Of a stretch of DNA of 30,659 nucleotides, positions 1 through 7,702 are shown piece by piece. The stretch lies in IMG/VR virus record IMGVR_UViG_3300037861_000061, positions 1-30,659 of that record. One strand, 5' to 3'. Position 1 is the stretch's first letter. Each line of letters begins with the position of its first letter. The translations under genes and the position numbers were made by a program. Below the pieces are notes generated by a model. It was not told the DNA's origin, made no database searches, and saw nothing but the letters and a program-made list of their open reading frames with translations. The DNA comes from a virus.

Positions 1-127
1 AGATGAGCTTAGAACAATTCAGCTTTGAAGTTGAAGGCAAAAAGTACAAGATACCCCACTTTGGACAAATCCCTATGGGTGCAATCCGCAAGGCAAGAAA
101 AGGGTCAGACGACGCTGACCAAGTTTT
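1..127. repeat. Terminal direct repeat, copy 1 (circular assembly overlap)
   Basis: The first 127 bases are identical to the last 127 (30533-30659). The repeat begins 2 bases before a gene start and ends inside that gene, so it has no biological boundary. A length of 127 matches a common assembler k-mer size, which points to a circular contig, not a true phage terminal repeat. Confidence 0.95.
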
Positions 128-269
128 TATAATTCTTGAAATAGTAATGGGCGAAGATAGCAAAGAACTAGCTGCAGTTGACAGGCTGAACGCTACTGAT
201 TTTGCTGAGTTTATCCAGAACTGGACCCAAGGAGCGCCGCTGGGGGAATCCTCAAGCTCCGAGAGCTAA
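3..269 (+). CDS. Tail assembly chaperone, short form (gpG-like)
   Basis: An 88-residue acidic protein lying between the major tail protein (upstream across the circle junction) and the tape measure gene, the fixed place of siphovirus tail assembly chaperones. The short form helps tail-tube subunits assemble around the tape measure protein and is not in the virion. The sequence has an N-terminal beta-rich part (residues 4-20) and an acidic helical part, ending in a serine-rich tail. The ribosome binding site is AGGA just upstream, seen in the copy at 30526-30529. The last codons lie over a G-run (242-246) where a -1 shift would give the long form. The call rests on position and on the overlapping frame; the protein itself has no catalytic motif. 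Confidence 0.8.
   Translation: MSLEQFSFEVEGKKYKIPHFGQIPMGAIRKARKGSDDADQVFIILEIVMGEDSKELAAVDRLNATDFAEFIQNWTQGAPLGESSSSES
242..248 (+). promoter_or_regulatory. Probable -1 ribosomal frameshift site GGGGGAA
   Basis: The zero-frame codons here are CTG GGG GAA. Slipping back one base keeps GGG in the P site and turns GAA into GGA. The -1 frame is closed upstream by TGA at 206-208 and the zero frame stops at 267-269, so the shift must occur within 209-269. This is the only good slippery run in that interval. The A-site re-pairing is imperfect, so a GGG-only slip is also possible. Confidence 0.65.
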
Positions 270-637
270 TCGAGGAGCATACCGCTGCCATAGCCTATGA
301 CTTTAGGCACAGATTCACGATAAGTTATCTGGACATTGGCACTAAAATTACGTGGCTTGAGTCTATGCACCTAGTTTCAATACTTTTGCAAGACCCATCA
401 AGCTGGCTGCAGGCCGCTGCAAGAGACTGGAAGTATCCAGTTAGCTACGAGTGGACAGTTGCAGCTAACACTTACGACCTTCTGGCTAGAGTCAACTCCG
501 GCAAGAAGCAACCTAAGCCCTATCCAACTCCTTGGCAGTCAAAAGAGAAGAAGATTAGGTCTAAGTACAAGCAGAGTCGTGAAGCGGTCATAAGCCGCTT
601 GAGAAAAATGAATCCAAGGGAGAATAATGGCACGTAG
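245..637 (+). CDS. Tail assembly chaperone, -1 frameshift extension (gpT-like)
   Basis: This frame is open from 209 to 637 without needing its own start. Joined to the upstream gene by a -1 shift it gives a protein of about 211 residues. The reading just after the shift (LRELIEEHTAAIAYDFRHRF) and the ending PKPYPTPW are hallmarks of the T-half of actinophage tail assembly chaperones. The middle contains LLQDPSSWLQAA, also typical. A normal ATG exists at 365, but starting there would discard the conserved 248-364 part, and no clear ribosome binding site precedes it. The last bases overlap the start of the tape measure gene by 11 nt. In this family the long form binds the tape measure protein and the short form recruits tail-tube subunits. 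Confidence 0.85.
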   Translation, partial: GILKLRELIEEHTAAIAYDFRHRFTISYLDIGTKITWLESMHLVSILLQDPSSWLQAAARDWKYPVSYEWTVAANTYDLLARVNSGKKQPKPYPTPWQSKEKKIRSKYKQSREAVISRLRKMNPRENNGT

Positions 638-2798
638 TCGTATAGCTGAGGCTTATGTACAAATTGTCCCTATGGTTGACGGCTTCGGCGGCAAGATAAA
701 GTCTGGCCTAAACAAAGAGCTAAGTTCCGCTGGAGCTGACGGTGGCGGAACGCTGGCAAAGTCAACAGGCACGGGGTTCGCTAGCAAAATAAAAGGAGCG
801 CTTGGGCCGGCGCTTGGAATTATTGGCGCAAGCTTTGCAGCCGTAAAAATTGGAGGCTTCCTAAAGGGCGCAATTGAGGAAGCTACTGGACTCAGGACTG
901 CACTTACAGAAGTCGTGACCCTAACCGGGAACACTGGAGCGTCTGCCGTTGCAGACTTCGGGCAGTTCCAGAGTGTCGTAAAAGACACCTCAAAAGAGTT
1001 CGGCATAGCTCAAGACGTTCTAACTAATGGTCTTTATAACGCTATTTCTGCCGGTGTACCAAAAGACAACGTACTTAGCTTCATGCAAGTAGCCTCACAG
1101 GCCTCTATCGCCGGTGTAACTGACGTGAATACTGCAGTTGACGGTTTGAGTACGGTCATAAACGCGTTTGGACTAAACGCCGTAGACGCTCAAGCGGTAG
1201 CTGACTCAATGTTTACAGCGGTCAAGGGTGGTAAGACTACATTCGGAGAGCTATCTGCCTCCATGTTCCAAGTTGGCCCCGCTGCCGCTGCTGCCGGTGT
1301 AAGTTTCCAAGAGGTAAACGCTGCAGTCGCTACCCTAACCGCTGCCGGAACTCCTACCTCAGTGGCAACTACTCAGATAAAGTCTGCCCTAGTTGCTCTA
1401 CAAAGACCATCAGAAAACATGACGGCGCTATTCAATGACCTAGGTTACGACAGCGCTCAAGCCGCAATTGAAGCAGAAGGATTTAGCTTTGCACTAGGTG
1501 CAGTTAGCGACTACGCCGGCGGTAGCAACGGAAAAATGATTGAGCTACTTGGCTCAGTTGAGGCCGTATCTGCGGTTCAAGTATTGGCTGGAACAGGTGC
1601 AGAAAAGTTTGCAGCGGAACTAGACGGTCAGACTACAGCCGCCGGCTCAACTCAAGAAGCTTTTGAGGCTCTTGACGCTACCCGTAGCGCTGAGAGAAAC
1701 AAGGTAGCTTTTGATAACTTGACCCTAGCTCTTGGAACCGCGCTGCTACCAATTGCCGAGAAGTTCACAGACTTTTTGGGCGAGGTGTTTGTCCCTTTCA
1801 TGGAGGAGAAGCTAGTGCCGGCGTTCGAGGCGGCTAGCACTTTTGTCACAGAGACATTCCTGCCGGCTATTCAAACTATCTTTGGGTTTATCCGGGACAA
1901 TGTTCCAGTGATTGCCACATTCGTGGGAGTCTTGGGTGGGCTACTTATAGCGTTCAACCTAGTTAGAATAGCAACCACGCTCTGGTCAGTAGCTACTGGT
2001 ATCTTAAACACGGTATTAGCCCTAAACCCAATGACACTAGTTGCCATCGCCGTTGCCGCCCTGATTGCTGGCATTGTTTACCTAGCTACCCAGACAACAT
2101 TTTTCCAAGACATCTGGGCAGCTATGACGGAGTTTGTGAGCAAAGCTTGGGAAGGCTTCAAGGATTTATTTGTCAGAACTATGGAAGCTATCGGTGACTT
2201 CTTTGTAGGGATTGGCGAAAGCCTAAGCGAAAGCTGGGAAAAAACCACTGAGTTCTTGGGTGGAATTTGGGAAGGCTTTACTGGCTTCATAGCTGGAATC
2301 TGGGAAGGGTTCAAAGAAGGCTTTGATGGCATAGTAAACGGCTTCAAAACAATCTTTGAGAACGTGTTCAACGGGATAAAGGGCTTCTTTGTCGGTATAG
2401 TCAATGGTTACATAAGTATTTTTGAAAATTTCATCAACTTTGTCATTGACGGTATAAACGGCATGATAGACCTACTCAACACAATCCGGATAGATGTCCC
2501 GGCTACTGCACTAACCGACGCTTTTACTATCGGGCTGAGCCTGCCTAACTTGAGCAGGCTATCTATTCCTAGAATTGCACTTGCAGAGGGTGGTTATGTT
2601 GACCGCCCGACTACTGCTCTAATCGGAGAGGCTGGGCCAGAAGTTGTTATGCCACTTGATAGATTTGAAAGCATGATGGGAATCGGGGAAGGGGGCAGTA
2701 GGGTTGTCAACTATTACGCTGCACCTAATGAGTCAATTAGTGCTGAGCAAGCTCTGTTCCAAGCCATGAAAAGAGCTAAGGCGGTGGGCGCGTGGTAA
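627..2798 (+). CDS. Tape measure protein
   Basis: The longest gene (723 residues), placed directly after the chaperone pair. Residues about 90-290 resemble the PhageMin_Tail/TP901 core region, rich in Ala, Gly, Thr and Val. Residues about 425-490 are strongly hydrophobic with two or three possible membrane-spanning stretches, as expected for a protein that enters the host membrane on DNA ejection. Residues about 500-630 carry repeating aromatic patterns (WEGF, GFFVGI, NGF). The C-terminal GGYVDRPTTALIGEAGPEVV is a family signature. At about 1.5 angstrom per residue it would set a tail near 110 nm; this is inference. It overlaps the next gene by 7 nt. Confidence 0.93.
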   Translation: MARSRIAEAYVQIVPMVDGFGGKIKSGLNKELSSAGADGGGTLAKSTGTGFASKIKGALGPALGIIGASFAAVKIGGFLKGAIEEATGLRTALTEVVTLTGNTGASAVADFGQFQSVVKDTSKEFGIAQDVLTNGLYNAISAGVPKDNVLSFMQVASQASIAGVTDVNTAVDGLSTVINAFGLNAVDAQAVADSMFTAVKGGKTTFGELSASMFQVGPAAAAAGVSFQEVNAAVATLTAAGTPTSVATTQIKSALVALQRPSENMTALFNDLGYDSAQAAIEAEGFSFALGAVSDYAGGSNGKMIELLGSVEAVSAVQVLAGTGAEKFAAELDGQTTAAGSTQEAFEALDATRSAERNKVAFDNLTLALGTALLPIAEKFTDFLGEVFVPFMEEKLVPAFEAASTFVTETFLPAIQTIFGFIRDNVPVIATFVGVLGGLLIAFNLVRIATTLWSVATGILNTVLALNPMTLVAIAVAALIAGIVYLATQTTFFQDIWAAMTEFVSKAWEGFKDLFVRTMEAIGDFFVGIGESLSESWEKTTEFLGGIWEGFTGFIAGIWEGFKEGFDGIVNGFKTIFENVFNGIKGFFVGIVNGYISIFENFINFVIDGINGMIDLLNTIRIDVPATALTDAFTIGLSLPNLSRLSIPRIALAEGGYVDRPTTALIGEAGPEVVMPLDRFESMMGIGEGGSRVVNYYAAPNESISAEQALFQAMKRAKAVGAW

Positions 2799-3649
2799 AC
2801 ATAGCAATTTCGCTAGTCGGTTCAAACGGCGACACTATAGCGCTTCTTGATAGTGGAGACTTCGTGCTGACTTCTGGACTAACGGGGTTCGGCATACCGA
2901 TAACTCAAGTAAGAATTGACACGTCTGCTGGGGACGGCGGCAACTACCGCCACACCAAGAAGGGCATTAGGGAAGTTGACCTTCCAGTTACGATTCTTGG
3001 AACCAGTGAGGCTGATGTTCAAGCCAAGTTGAGGAGGCTATCAAGGCTCTTGCAGACAACGCTTGGAGCCACTAGAATAGTAGCTACCTTCCCAGACAGC
3101 ACTAGCCTTTTCCTAGAAGCGCATTATGTCGGTGGAGCCGAGACTGAATTTGGGGAAAACGCTACTTCTTACTTCTGTAATTGGGTTCTGCAGATGCAAG
3201 CGCCTCAACCCTACTGGCAAACTAGCTCTGAAATTTCTTACGTAATTGGTGAAGCTGAAACCGGCAGAGGCTTACTACCTCAATTGACAAAATTGAAGCT
3301 AGCCTCCTCCTCAATACTTGGAGAGTTGACAATCAACAACGTAGGAGACGTGCCAAGCTTCCCAAGATGGTCAATAATGGGGCCAATAACGGACTTGGCA
3401 ATTTCTAACGGAACTCAAGAGTTCACACTTCCTGCGACAATAGATGCCGGAGACGTGGTAACAATAAACACGGCTACCGGAACCGTGGTCAACGCTGCCG
3501 GCGAGAATGTTTACGCGCTGCTAGGCGCTGCACCTAAATTGTTCAGCTTCCCGACAGGCATAACTGACATAACCGTAACGGGGGCTGACATAACTGACGA
3601 CACTCGACTAGCCTTCTTTTATTCACCACGCTACGAGGTAGTCCACTAA
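2792..3649 (+). CDS. Distal tail / minor tail protein (Dit-like)
   Basis: 285 residues starting at GTG inside the end of the tape measure gene. The N-terminal half has the layout of the Sipho_tail (Dit) family: an early strand-rich part, then GGNYRHTKKGIREVDLPVTI, then a helix with KLRRLSRLLQ and a strand pair ending in QAPQPYWQ. Dit proteins form the hexameric ring connecting tail tube to baseplate hub. The gene directly after the tape measure is the normal Dit position. The C-terminal 130 residues are beta-rich with no motif I recognise. Its stop overlaps the next ATG by one base. Confidence 0.8.
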   Translation: MVNIAISLVGSNGDTIALLDSGDFVLTSGLTGFGIPITQVRIDTSAGDGGNYRHTKKGIREVDLPVTILGTSEADVQAKLRRLSRLLQTTLGATRIVATFPDSTSLFLEAHYVGGAETEFGENATSYFCNWVLQMQAPQPYWQTSSEISYVIGEAETGRGLLPQLTKLKLASSSILGELTINNVGDVPSFPRWSIMGPITDLAISNGTQEFTLPATIDAGDVVTINTATGTVVNAAGENVYALLGAAPKLFSFPTGITDITVTGADITDDTRLAFFYSPRYEVVH

Positions 3650-4812
3650 TGAAAATTGAGGAGCTTACGGTAGAGGTTAGGAACTCAAGCTTAGACAGAG
3701 TTGGTCAGATTACCCCTAATTATCTAGCCGGTTTCACTGCAGTATTGAGGCATAACGACGTTGGTTCTTGGTCGGTCACTTTACCAGTAGGGCTTCTAAT
3801 GGCTGAGGCCTTGACGCTACCGGGAGCCGGCATAGTAGTGACAACTGCTCAAGGCACTTTACTATCAGGCCCTACTACTTCTGTAATACTGAACCAATCA
3901 ACAGCTGACCCAGACGGCTCTTACATTATTCAAGGTGTTGACGACTCCATAATCTTGCAAGACAGGCTTGCATACCCTAAGCCTTCAACTGCAGACGTTA
4001 CCCTTCAAACTGACGCATACGACATTAGAACCGGTAGCGCCGAGGACGTAATAAAACAATACGTGAACGTGAACATTGGCCCCGCTGCACCGGCTGCTAG
4101 AAAAATTGCTTCTTTGTCAATACCGACCTCAACTGGATTAGGCGGCACGGTTGATGGCTCAGCTAGATTCGTAAAACTTCAAGAGCTACTCGCCGGTCTG
4201 GCTGACGTGGGCGAAGTTACATTCTCAGTAGAGCAGGTGTCTAGCGGCCTCGTATTTAGCGTTACTGAACCGGTAGACAGGTCTACTTACATTAGGTTGG
4301 ACTTGCAGAACGGAAGGCTCACACGAACCGAGTATGTCTACGCTCAACCGCTTACAACTAGGACTATAGTTGGAGGCTCTGGAGACAACGCTGGCAGGGT
4401 GTTCCTTGAGCAATCAAACACCGAGTCTTTGAGCGCTGAAACTCTTTGGGGCCGTAGAATTGAAAAGTTCGTTGACGCTCGCGGCACTGACGTTGAAGAT
4501 GAGCTGCAGGCCGCCGGTAACGAAGTTTTGGCCAAGGACGGCAAGACCCAGATTAGTGCTACCGTTAGCCCGTCAGACGACCAAACTATGCTTTATGGTG
4601 TTGACTGGAATCTTGGAGACAAGGTTTCTGTGGTAATAGGTGAAATACAGTTGGTTTCAGTGGTTACAGAAGTTGGAATACTAATCTCTCCAGACGGTGT
4701 TCGTATCGGCGCAACAATTGGAGAACCAAGAACCAAGGACTATGAAAGTCAAATACTAATCCGCCAAAACGACTCAACTTTACGCATTAGTAAACTAGAG
4801 CGAACTAAGTAA
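3649..4812 (+). CDS. Gp37-like minor tail protein (tail-tip hub)
   Basis: 387 residues. The start (VEVRNSSLDRVGQI, then RHNDVGSWSVTLP) and the section VDDSIILQDRLAYP match the siphovirus ReqiPepy6 Gp37-like family found in many actinophages. It stands where other siphophages have the Tal/baseplate hub protein, so a role in closing the tail tip is likely. The central region SIPTSTGLGGTVDGSARF and the end region with LYGVDWNLGDKVSV are also family-typical. No peptidase motif is visible. It is translationally coupled to the Dit-like gene. Confidence 0.8.
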   Translation: MKIEELTVEVRNSSLDRVGQITPNYLAGFTAVLRHNDVGSWSVTLPVGLLMAEALTLPGAGIVVTTAQGTLLSGPTTSVILNQSTADPDGSYIIQGVDDSIILQDRLAYPKPSTADVTLQTDAYDIRTGSAEDVIKQYVNVNIGPAAPAARKIASLSIPTSTGLGGTVDGSARFVKLQELLAGLADVGEVTFSVEQVSSGLVFSVTEPVDRSTYIRLDLQNGRLTRTEYVYAQPLTTRTIVGGSGDNAGRVFLEQSNTESLSAETLWGRRIEKFVDARGTDVEDELQAAGNEVLAKDGKTQISATVSPSDDQTMLYGVDWNLGDKVSVVIGEIQLVSVVTEVGILISPDGVRIGATIGEPRTKDYESQILIRQNDSTLRISKLERTK

Positions 4813-4820
4813 GGAAAACA

Positions 4821-5969
4821 ATGGCACAGAGTAGCTTCCCTTTTGAGAACATAGATACAACTGAGGCTGAGTTTAGTCAGTGGGCCGGCAACTTTCAGGA
4901 AACTGGAGTTCAAGGCTCACCCGCTGGCACAAAGCTTGGCATTACGGTCACGGGGTCAGACCTCAACCTAACTATTGCGGCAGGTCAAGCTTTTATCAGG
5001 GGCCACTATTACATAAACACCAGCGACCTAGTTCTGGCAGTCACATCGGCGGGCGTGAACACTCGCATTGACATAGTGGTGGTTGAGCTAGACCCAACTG
5101 CCAACACGATTGTGACCAAGATTGTTTCAGGCGAAGCGGTTTCAGCTGACCCAGTAGCACCCACGTTGACACAAAGCGCAACGGGTATCTACCAGCTCCC
5201 AATCTCAACGCTCACAATCCCAACCAGCACCGTAGCAATTACCGCTGGGATGTTGGCAGACACTAGAACTTTTATGGGCAACCGAATTGGTATCTGGACA
5301 ACGGACACAAGACCAGCGAACCCAACCGCTTATCAAACCCTTGGTTACAACACAACAATTGGGTCTCACGAATCTTGGAACGGCACTGGTTGGGTTGGAT
5401 TCTTTGACCCTATAACTACTGAGGGTGACTTGGTGGTTGGTGACGCTACTGGTCAAGCTGTGCGCTTGCCCGTTGGCGAAAATGAGCAAGTTTTGACTGT
5501 GGTTGAGGGCGCTCCAACTTGGGCGGCGGGCGGCGGTGGTGGGCTAAACACTTCGGTCAAAATAATTGCAAGTAATGCCACTTATACAGTGCCAACATTA
5601 GCTTCCCCAATTGTAAGGTTTACGCTAGTTGGAGGCGGTGGAGGTGGTGCTGGTTCGGTTTATCTGGAAACGGCTGGTAATGGGGGGACTACTTCAGTAA
5701 GTGATGGAAGTAACACTATTGAAGCGCTTGGAGGGCGTGGAGGTAACAGAGACGGAAGTGTTGTCTACGGATTTTCTTCTGCCAATTTTGGAAGAGCAGC
5801 GAGACCACAAGGATACATACCAACAGGAAACGGTGGGGCAATAGTAATTGATTACATGGATTTGACAGGAATTTCAACTATAAATTTGACAGTTGGGGCT
5901 GGTGGGTCTGGCGTTTCGGGCGGGCTTTCAGGAACTCAAGGTGAAATAGTTATGGAGTACACGGTATGA
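4821..5969 (+). CDS. Glycine-rich minor tail protein / probable receptor-binding fibre
   Basis: 382 residues. The first 140 residues look like a baseplate or tail-attachment domain seen at the front of many phage fibres, with SDLNLTIAAGQAFIRGHYY and a later ADTRTF. A middle linker (about 180-240) includes WNGTGWVGF and TTEGDLVVGD. The last 140 residues are very rich in glycine (GGGGGAGS, GAGGSG), like glycine-rich adhesin tips. This is the best candidate for host recognition. The ribosome binding site is AAGGAAAAC just before the ATG. The stop overlaps the next gene by 4 nt. The exact receptor cannot be told. Confidence 0.72.
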   Translation: MAQSSFPFENIDTTEAEFSQWAGNFQETGVQGSPAGTKLGITVTGSDLNLTIAAGQAFIRGHYYINTSDLVLAVTSAGVNTRIDIVVVELDPTANTIVTKIVSGEAVSADPVAPTLTQSATGIYQLPISTLTIPTSTVAITAGMLADTRTFMGNRIGIWTTDTRPANPTAYQTLGYNTTIGSHESWNGTGWVGFFDPITTEGDLVVGDATGQAVRLPVGENEQVLTVVEGAPTWAAGGGGGLNTSVKIIASNATYTVPTLASPIVRFTLVGGGGGGAGSVYLETAGNGGTTSVSDGSNTIEALGGRGGNRDGSVVYGFSSANFGRAARPQGYIPTGNGGAIVIDYMDLTGISTINLTVGAGGSGVSGGLSGTQGEIVMEYTV

Positions 5970-6262
5970 GCAGAATAGCGGCAGTAATCAAACATGGATT
6001 AGTTGAAAACATTATCAAAATAGCAGAGGGTGCAAAAGGTGACTCTGAAATACAGACTAGAAATGGAATTGACATAACTGGTCAAGCCGTGTCTATCGGC
6101 TGGGCTTATGAAAATAAAGAATTTATAGCACCCCCTAAAACTCAAGAGCAGTTAGATAGCGAGGTTGAACAACTGGCTAAGGCAGAATTACGCTTAGCGG
6201 CAGAAGCCAAGCTAGAGGCGTTAGGAATTACGGCTGAGGACCTGAAAGCACTACTCGGCTAA
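5966..6262 (+). CDS. Small tail-region protein, possibly fibre-associated
   Basis: 98 residues, overlapping the fibre gene by ATGA. The front part (VIKHGLVENIIKI ... VSIGWAYENKEFIAPP) resembles short proteins that follow fibre genes in many phages. The back half is a charged helix, LDSEVEQLAKAELRLAAEAK, ending in LEALGITAEDLKALLG. It may assist fibre folding or be a minor tail-tip part. Function is not established. Confidence 0.6.
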   Translation: MSRIAAVIKHGLVENIIKIAEGAKGDSEIQTRNGIDITGQAVSIGWAYENKEFIAPPKTQEQLDSEVEQLAKAELRLAAEAKLEALGITAEDLKALLG

Positions 6263-6504
6263 TGGAAGAAAAAGAGCCTCACGCTAGGGTCACGCTCCAA
6301 ATGCTCTATGGCAAGCAACTGGAAAATGAACGCCTACTAATTGAGTTGAGCGCCAAACTCAACTATCTTGACAAGTTACCGGAACGGGTTTCCGCCCTTG
6401 AAATTTATCAAGCCAAATCCGCGTGGGTTGAAAAGATAGCGTGGGCCGCTCTAGTTGGAGCGGTTGTAGGTATCTTGAACCAGCTAATAGGAGTCCTACG
6501 TTGA
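6262..6504 (+). CDS. Small membrane protein with coiled coil (XhlA-like layout)
   Basis: 80 residues. A helical, coiled-coil-prone front (ENERLLIELSAKLNYLDKLPERVSALE) is followed by one membrane segment near the C-terminus (IAWAALVGAVVGILNQLIGVL). This layout is that of haemolysin XhlA-like proteins, which sit beside lysis genes and may act at the membrane with the holin. It starts one base inside the previous stop. Family membership is inferred from shape and position only. Confidence 0.6.
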   Translation: MEEKEPHARVTLQMLYGKQLENERLLIELSAKLNYLDKLPERVSALEIYQAKSAWVEKIAWAALVGAVVGILNQLIGVLR

Positions 6505-6542
6505 ACAAGACCAAGTACAAACCAAAAAAGCGAAAGGGTTGA
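6501..6542 (+). CDS. Possible 13-residue basic peptide
   Basis: A TTG start with a near-ideal AGGAG (6489-6493) seven bases upstream opens a 13-codon frame encoding MNKTKYKPKKRKG, of which seven residues are Lys or Arg. It overlaps the previous stop and ends four bases before the endolysin ATG. It may be a real micro-gene or a coupling device keeping ribosomes on the message up to the endolysin start. Nothing else supports expression. Confidence 0.3.
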   Translation: MNKTKYKPKKRKG

Positions 6543-6546
6543 TTCA

Positions 6547-7101
6547 ATGACGGCTATCTGGCAGCACCCGTTTCCAAAAAGCACGATAACTGACAAGTAT
6601 GGTGACAACCAAGCTCCAAGAACTAGCCCTCACAGAGGAACTGATTACGCGCCAAAAGCCAAGACCCTAATACCGGCGGTCACTGACGCGGTGGTTAGCA
6701 AAATCTTCTATTCCGACTGCCTCGGCTGGGTCTGTGAAATCAAGACGGTTGAACACGGTATCTACATTGGATACTCACACCTTTACTGCAACAAACACGA
6801 CTCCATCAACTGCAGCGGTGAGGGCCATCAGGACGGGTCTACTTGCATGAGCAAGCTAGCCGTAGGTGACTCCGTAAAGACCGGTGATTGGGTAGGTAGA
6901 GTCGGTAACAGCGGCACTTGTAGCCGTGGCGCTCATTGTCACCTGACTTTTAGCAAGCAAAGCGACCCTCGGTACGCCAAGACTTTTGACGGTGAGAAGT
7001 TTATAGACCAGAAGATTGCAAGTCAGTCCAAGCGGGCCAAAAAAACAGCCGCGAAAGTTGTCAAAAAGGAGGTCTGCAAGTGCTGCAAAAGACCACTATA
7101 A
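6547..7101 (+). CDS. Endolysin, M23-family metallopeptidase
   Basis: 184 residues. Zinc-site signatures of the M23 (LytM/lysostaphin-like) peptidases are present: HRGTD with H29 and D33, and GAHCH with H130 and H132; YSH gives H78. Such enzymes cut peptide cross-links of peptidoglycan. There is no signal peptide, so release depends on the holin. The catalytic domain fills residues about 5-150. The tail is Lys-rich and ends in CKCCKRPL. Ten cysteines is unusually many for a cytoplasmically made lysin and could mean disulfides that form after export. No separate wall-binding domain is seen. AAAGGG precedes the ATG by eight bases. Confidence 0.9.
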   Translation: MTAIWQHPFPKSTITDKYGDNQAPRTSPHRGTDYAPKAKTLIPAVTDAVVSKIFYSDCLGWVCEIKTVEHGIYIGYSHLYCNKHDSINCSGEGHQDGSTCMSKLAVGDSVKTGDWVGRVGNSGTCSRGAHCHLTFSKQSDPRYAKTFDGEKFIDQKIASQSKRAKKTAAKVVKKEVCKCCKRPL

Positions 7102-7382
7102 AGAGGTTAGCTCAGACGGCTATTGACAGCCTGTTCTTCTTGGGTGGCGAAAGCCAAACTCAGTCTGACAATTGGAAGTTTAGAAGACGCTTGATTTATG
7201 GAGCTTACAGACTAAGCGTGGCCATAATTCTATTTGGAGCTTTGACGTTCTTCTGGGATACTCAAGTGAGCAACAATTTGGTAGTCGGCGGCATAGCGCT
7301 ATTGACCATAATCGTGACGGCCTACACTGCCTCTGCTACATACGAGGACATCAAGCGAAATAGACAGGACATTGAACCATGA
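7080..7382 (+). CDS. Membrane protein of the lysis cassette (holin-like)
   Basis: 100 residues, starting at GTG inside the end of the endolysin gene with a very strong AAGGAGG (7066-7072) seven bases before it. Two hydrophobic segments are visible (about residues 44-60 and 67-84), with a basic N-terminal part and a charged tail ending in KRNRQDIEP. Two-membrane-segment proteins beside an endolysin and a holin often act as a second holin or antiholin. I do not recognise a specific family. The stop overlaps the next ATG. Confidence 0.65.
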   Translation: MLQKTTIKRLAQTAIDSLFFLGGESQTQSDNWKFRRRLIYGAYRLSVAIILFGALTFFWDTQVSNNLVVGGIALLTIIVTAYTASATYEDIKRNRQDIEP

Positions 7383-7570
7383 AAATAATGACTAAAGCGT
7401 TTTGGACGTATTCCACTGAGCGCGCCATCAAGACTTTTGCACAAGCCGCAATTGCTTACCTAGGAACGGGAACGGTTGGACTACTTGCAGTTGACTACAC
7501 TGGACTATTTTCAATAGCCGGTGGAGCTGCACTCCTATCTATTTTGACAAGCGTGGTTACCGCTAAGTAA
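7379..7570 (+). CDS. Holin, r1t-like
   Basis: 63 residues. The order ERAIKTFAQAAIAYLG ... VDY ... GGAALLSILTSVV matches the short r1t-type holin family common in phages of Gram-positive hosts. It has two hydrophobic stretches separated by a short polar turn, enough to make pores that let the endolysin reach the wall. The start overlaps the previous stop as ATGA; a second in-frame ATG lies nine bases later. It is the last gene before a strong terminator. Confidence 0.8.
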   Translation: MKIMTKAFWTYSTERAIKTFAQAAIAYLGTGTVGLLAVDYTGLFSIAGGAALLSILTSVVTAK

Positions 7571-7582
7571 CTTACCCGACAG

Positions 7583-7615
7583 GCCCCTCTTGACTTCGGT
7601 TGAGGGGGGCTTTTT
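7583..7615 (+). terminator. Strong rho-independent terminator after the lysis genes
   Basis: Twelve paired positions (7583-7594 with 7599-7610, some G-T) close on a TTCG tetraloop, followed by five T. It begins 12 bases after the holin stop and ends the late tail/lysis transcript. Confidence 0.92.
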
Positions 7616-7619
7616 ATGT

Positions 7620-7674
7620 CGTTATGAAGTCGTTACATTCAAGTGTTGCACTCGGCGAGGCGAGGTGTCATAGT
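7620..7674 (+). promoter_or_regulatory. Promoter with paired CGTTAY boxes (copy 1)
   Basis: The -35 is TTGCAC (7646-7651) and the -10 CATAGT (7669-7674), 17 bases apart. Upstream lie CGTTAT (7620-7625) and CGTTAC (7631-7636), 11 bases apart, then TTCAAGTG running into the -35. The whole block closely matches 20764-20818, so both are probably switched by the same factor. It directly follows the late terminator and drives a single gene. Confidence 0.78.
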
Positions 7675-7702
7675 TGGTAATACGACAACTAAAGGAGACA
7701 AA

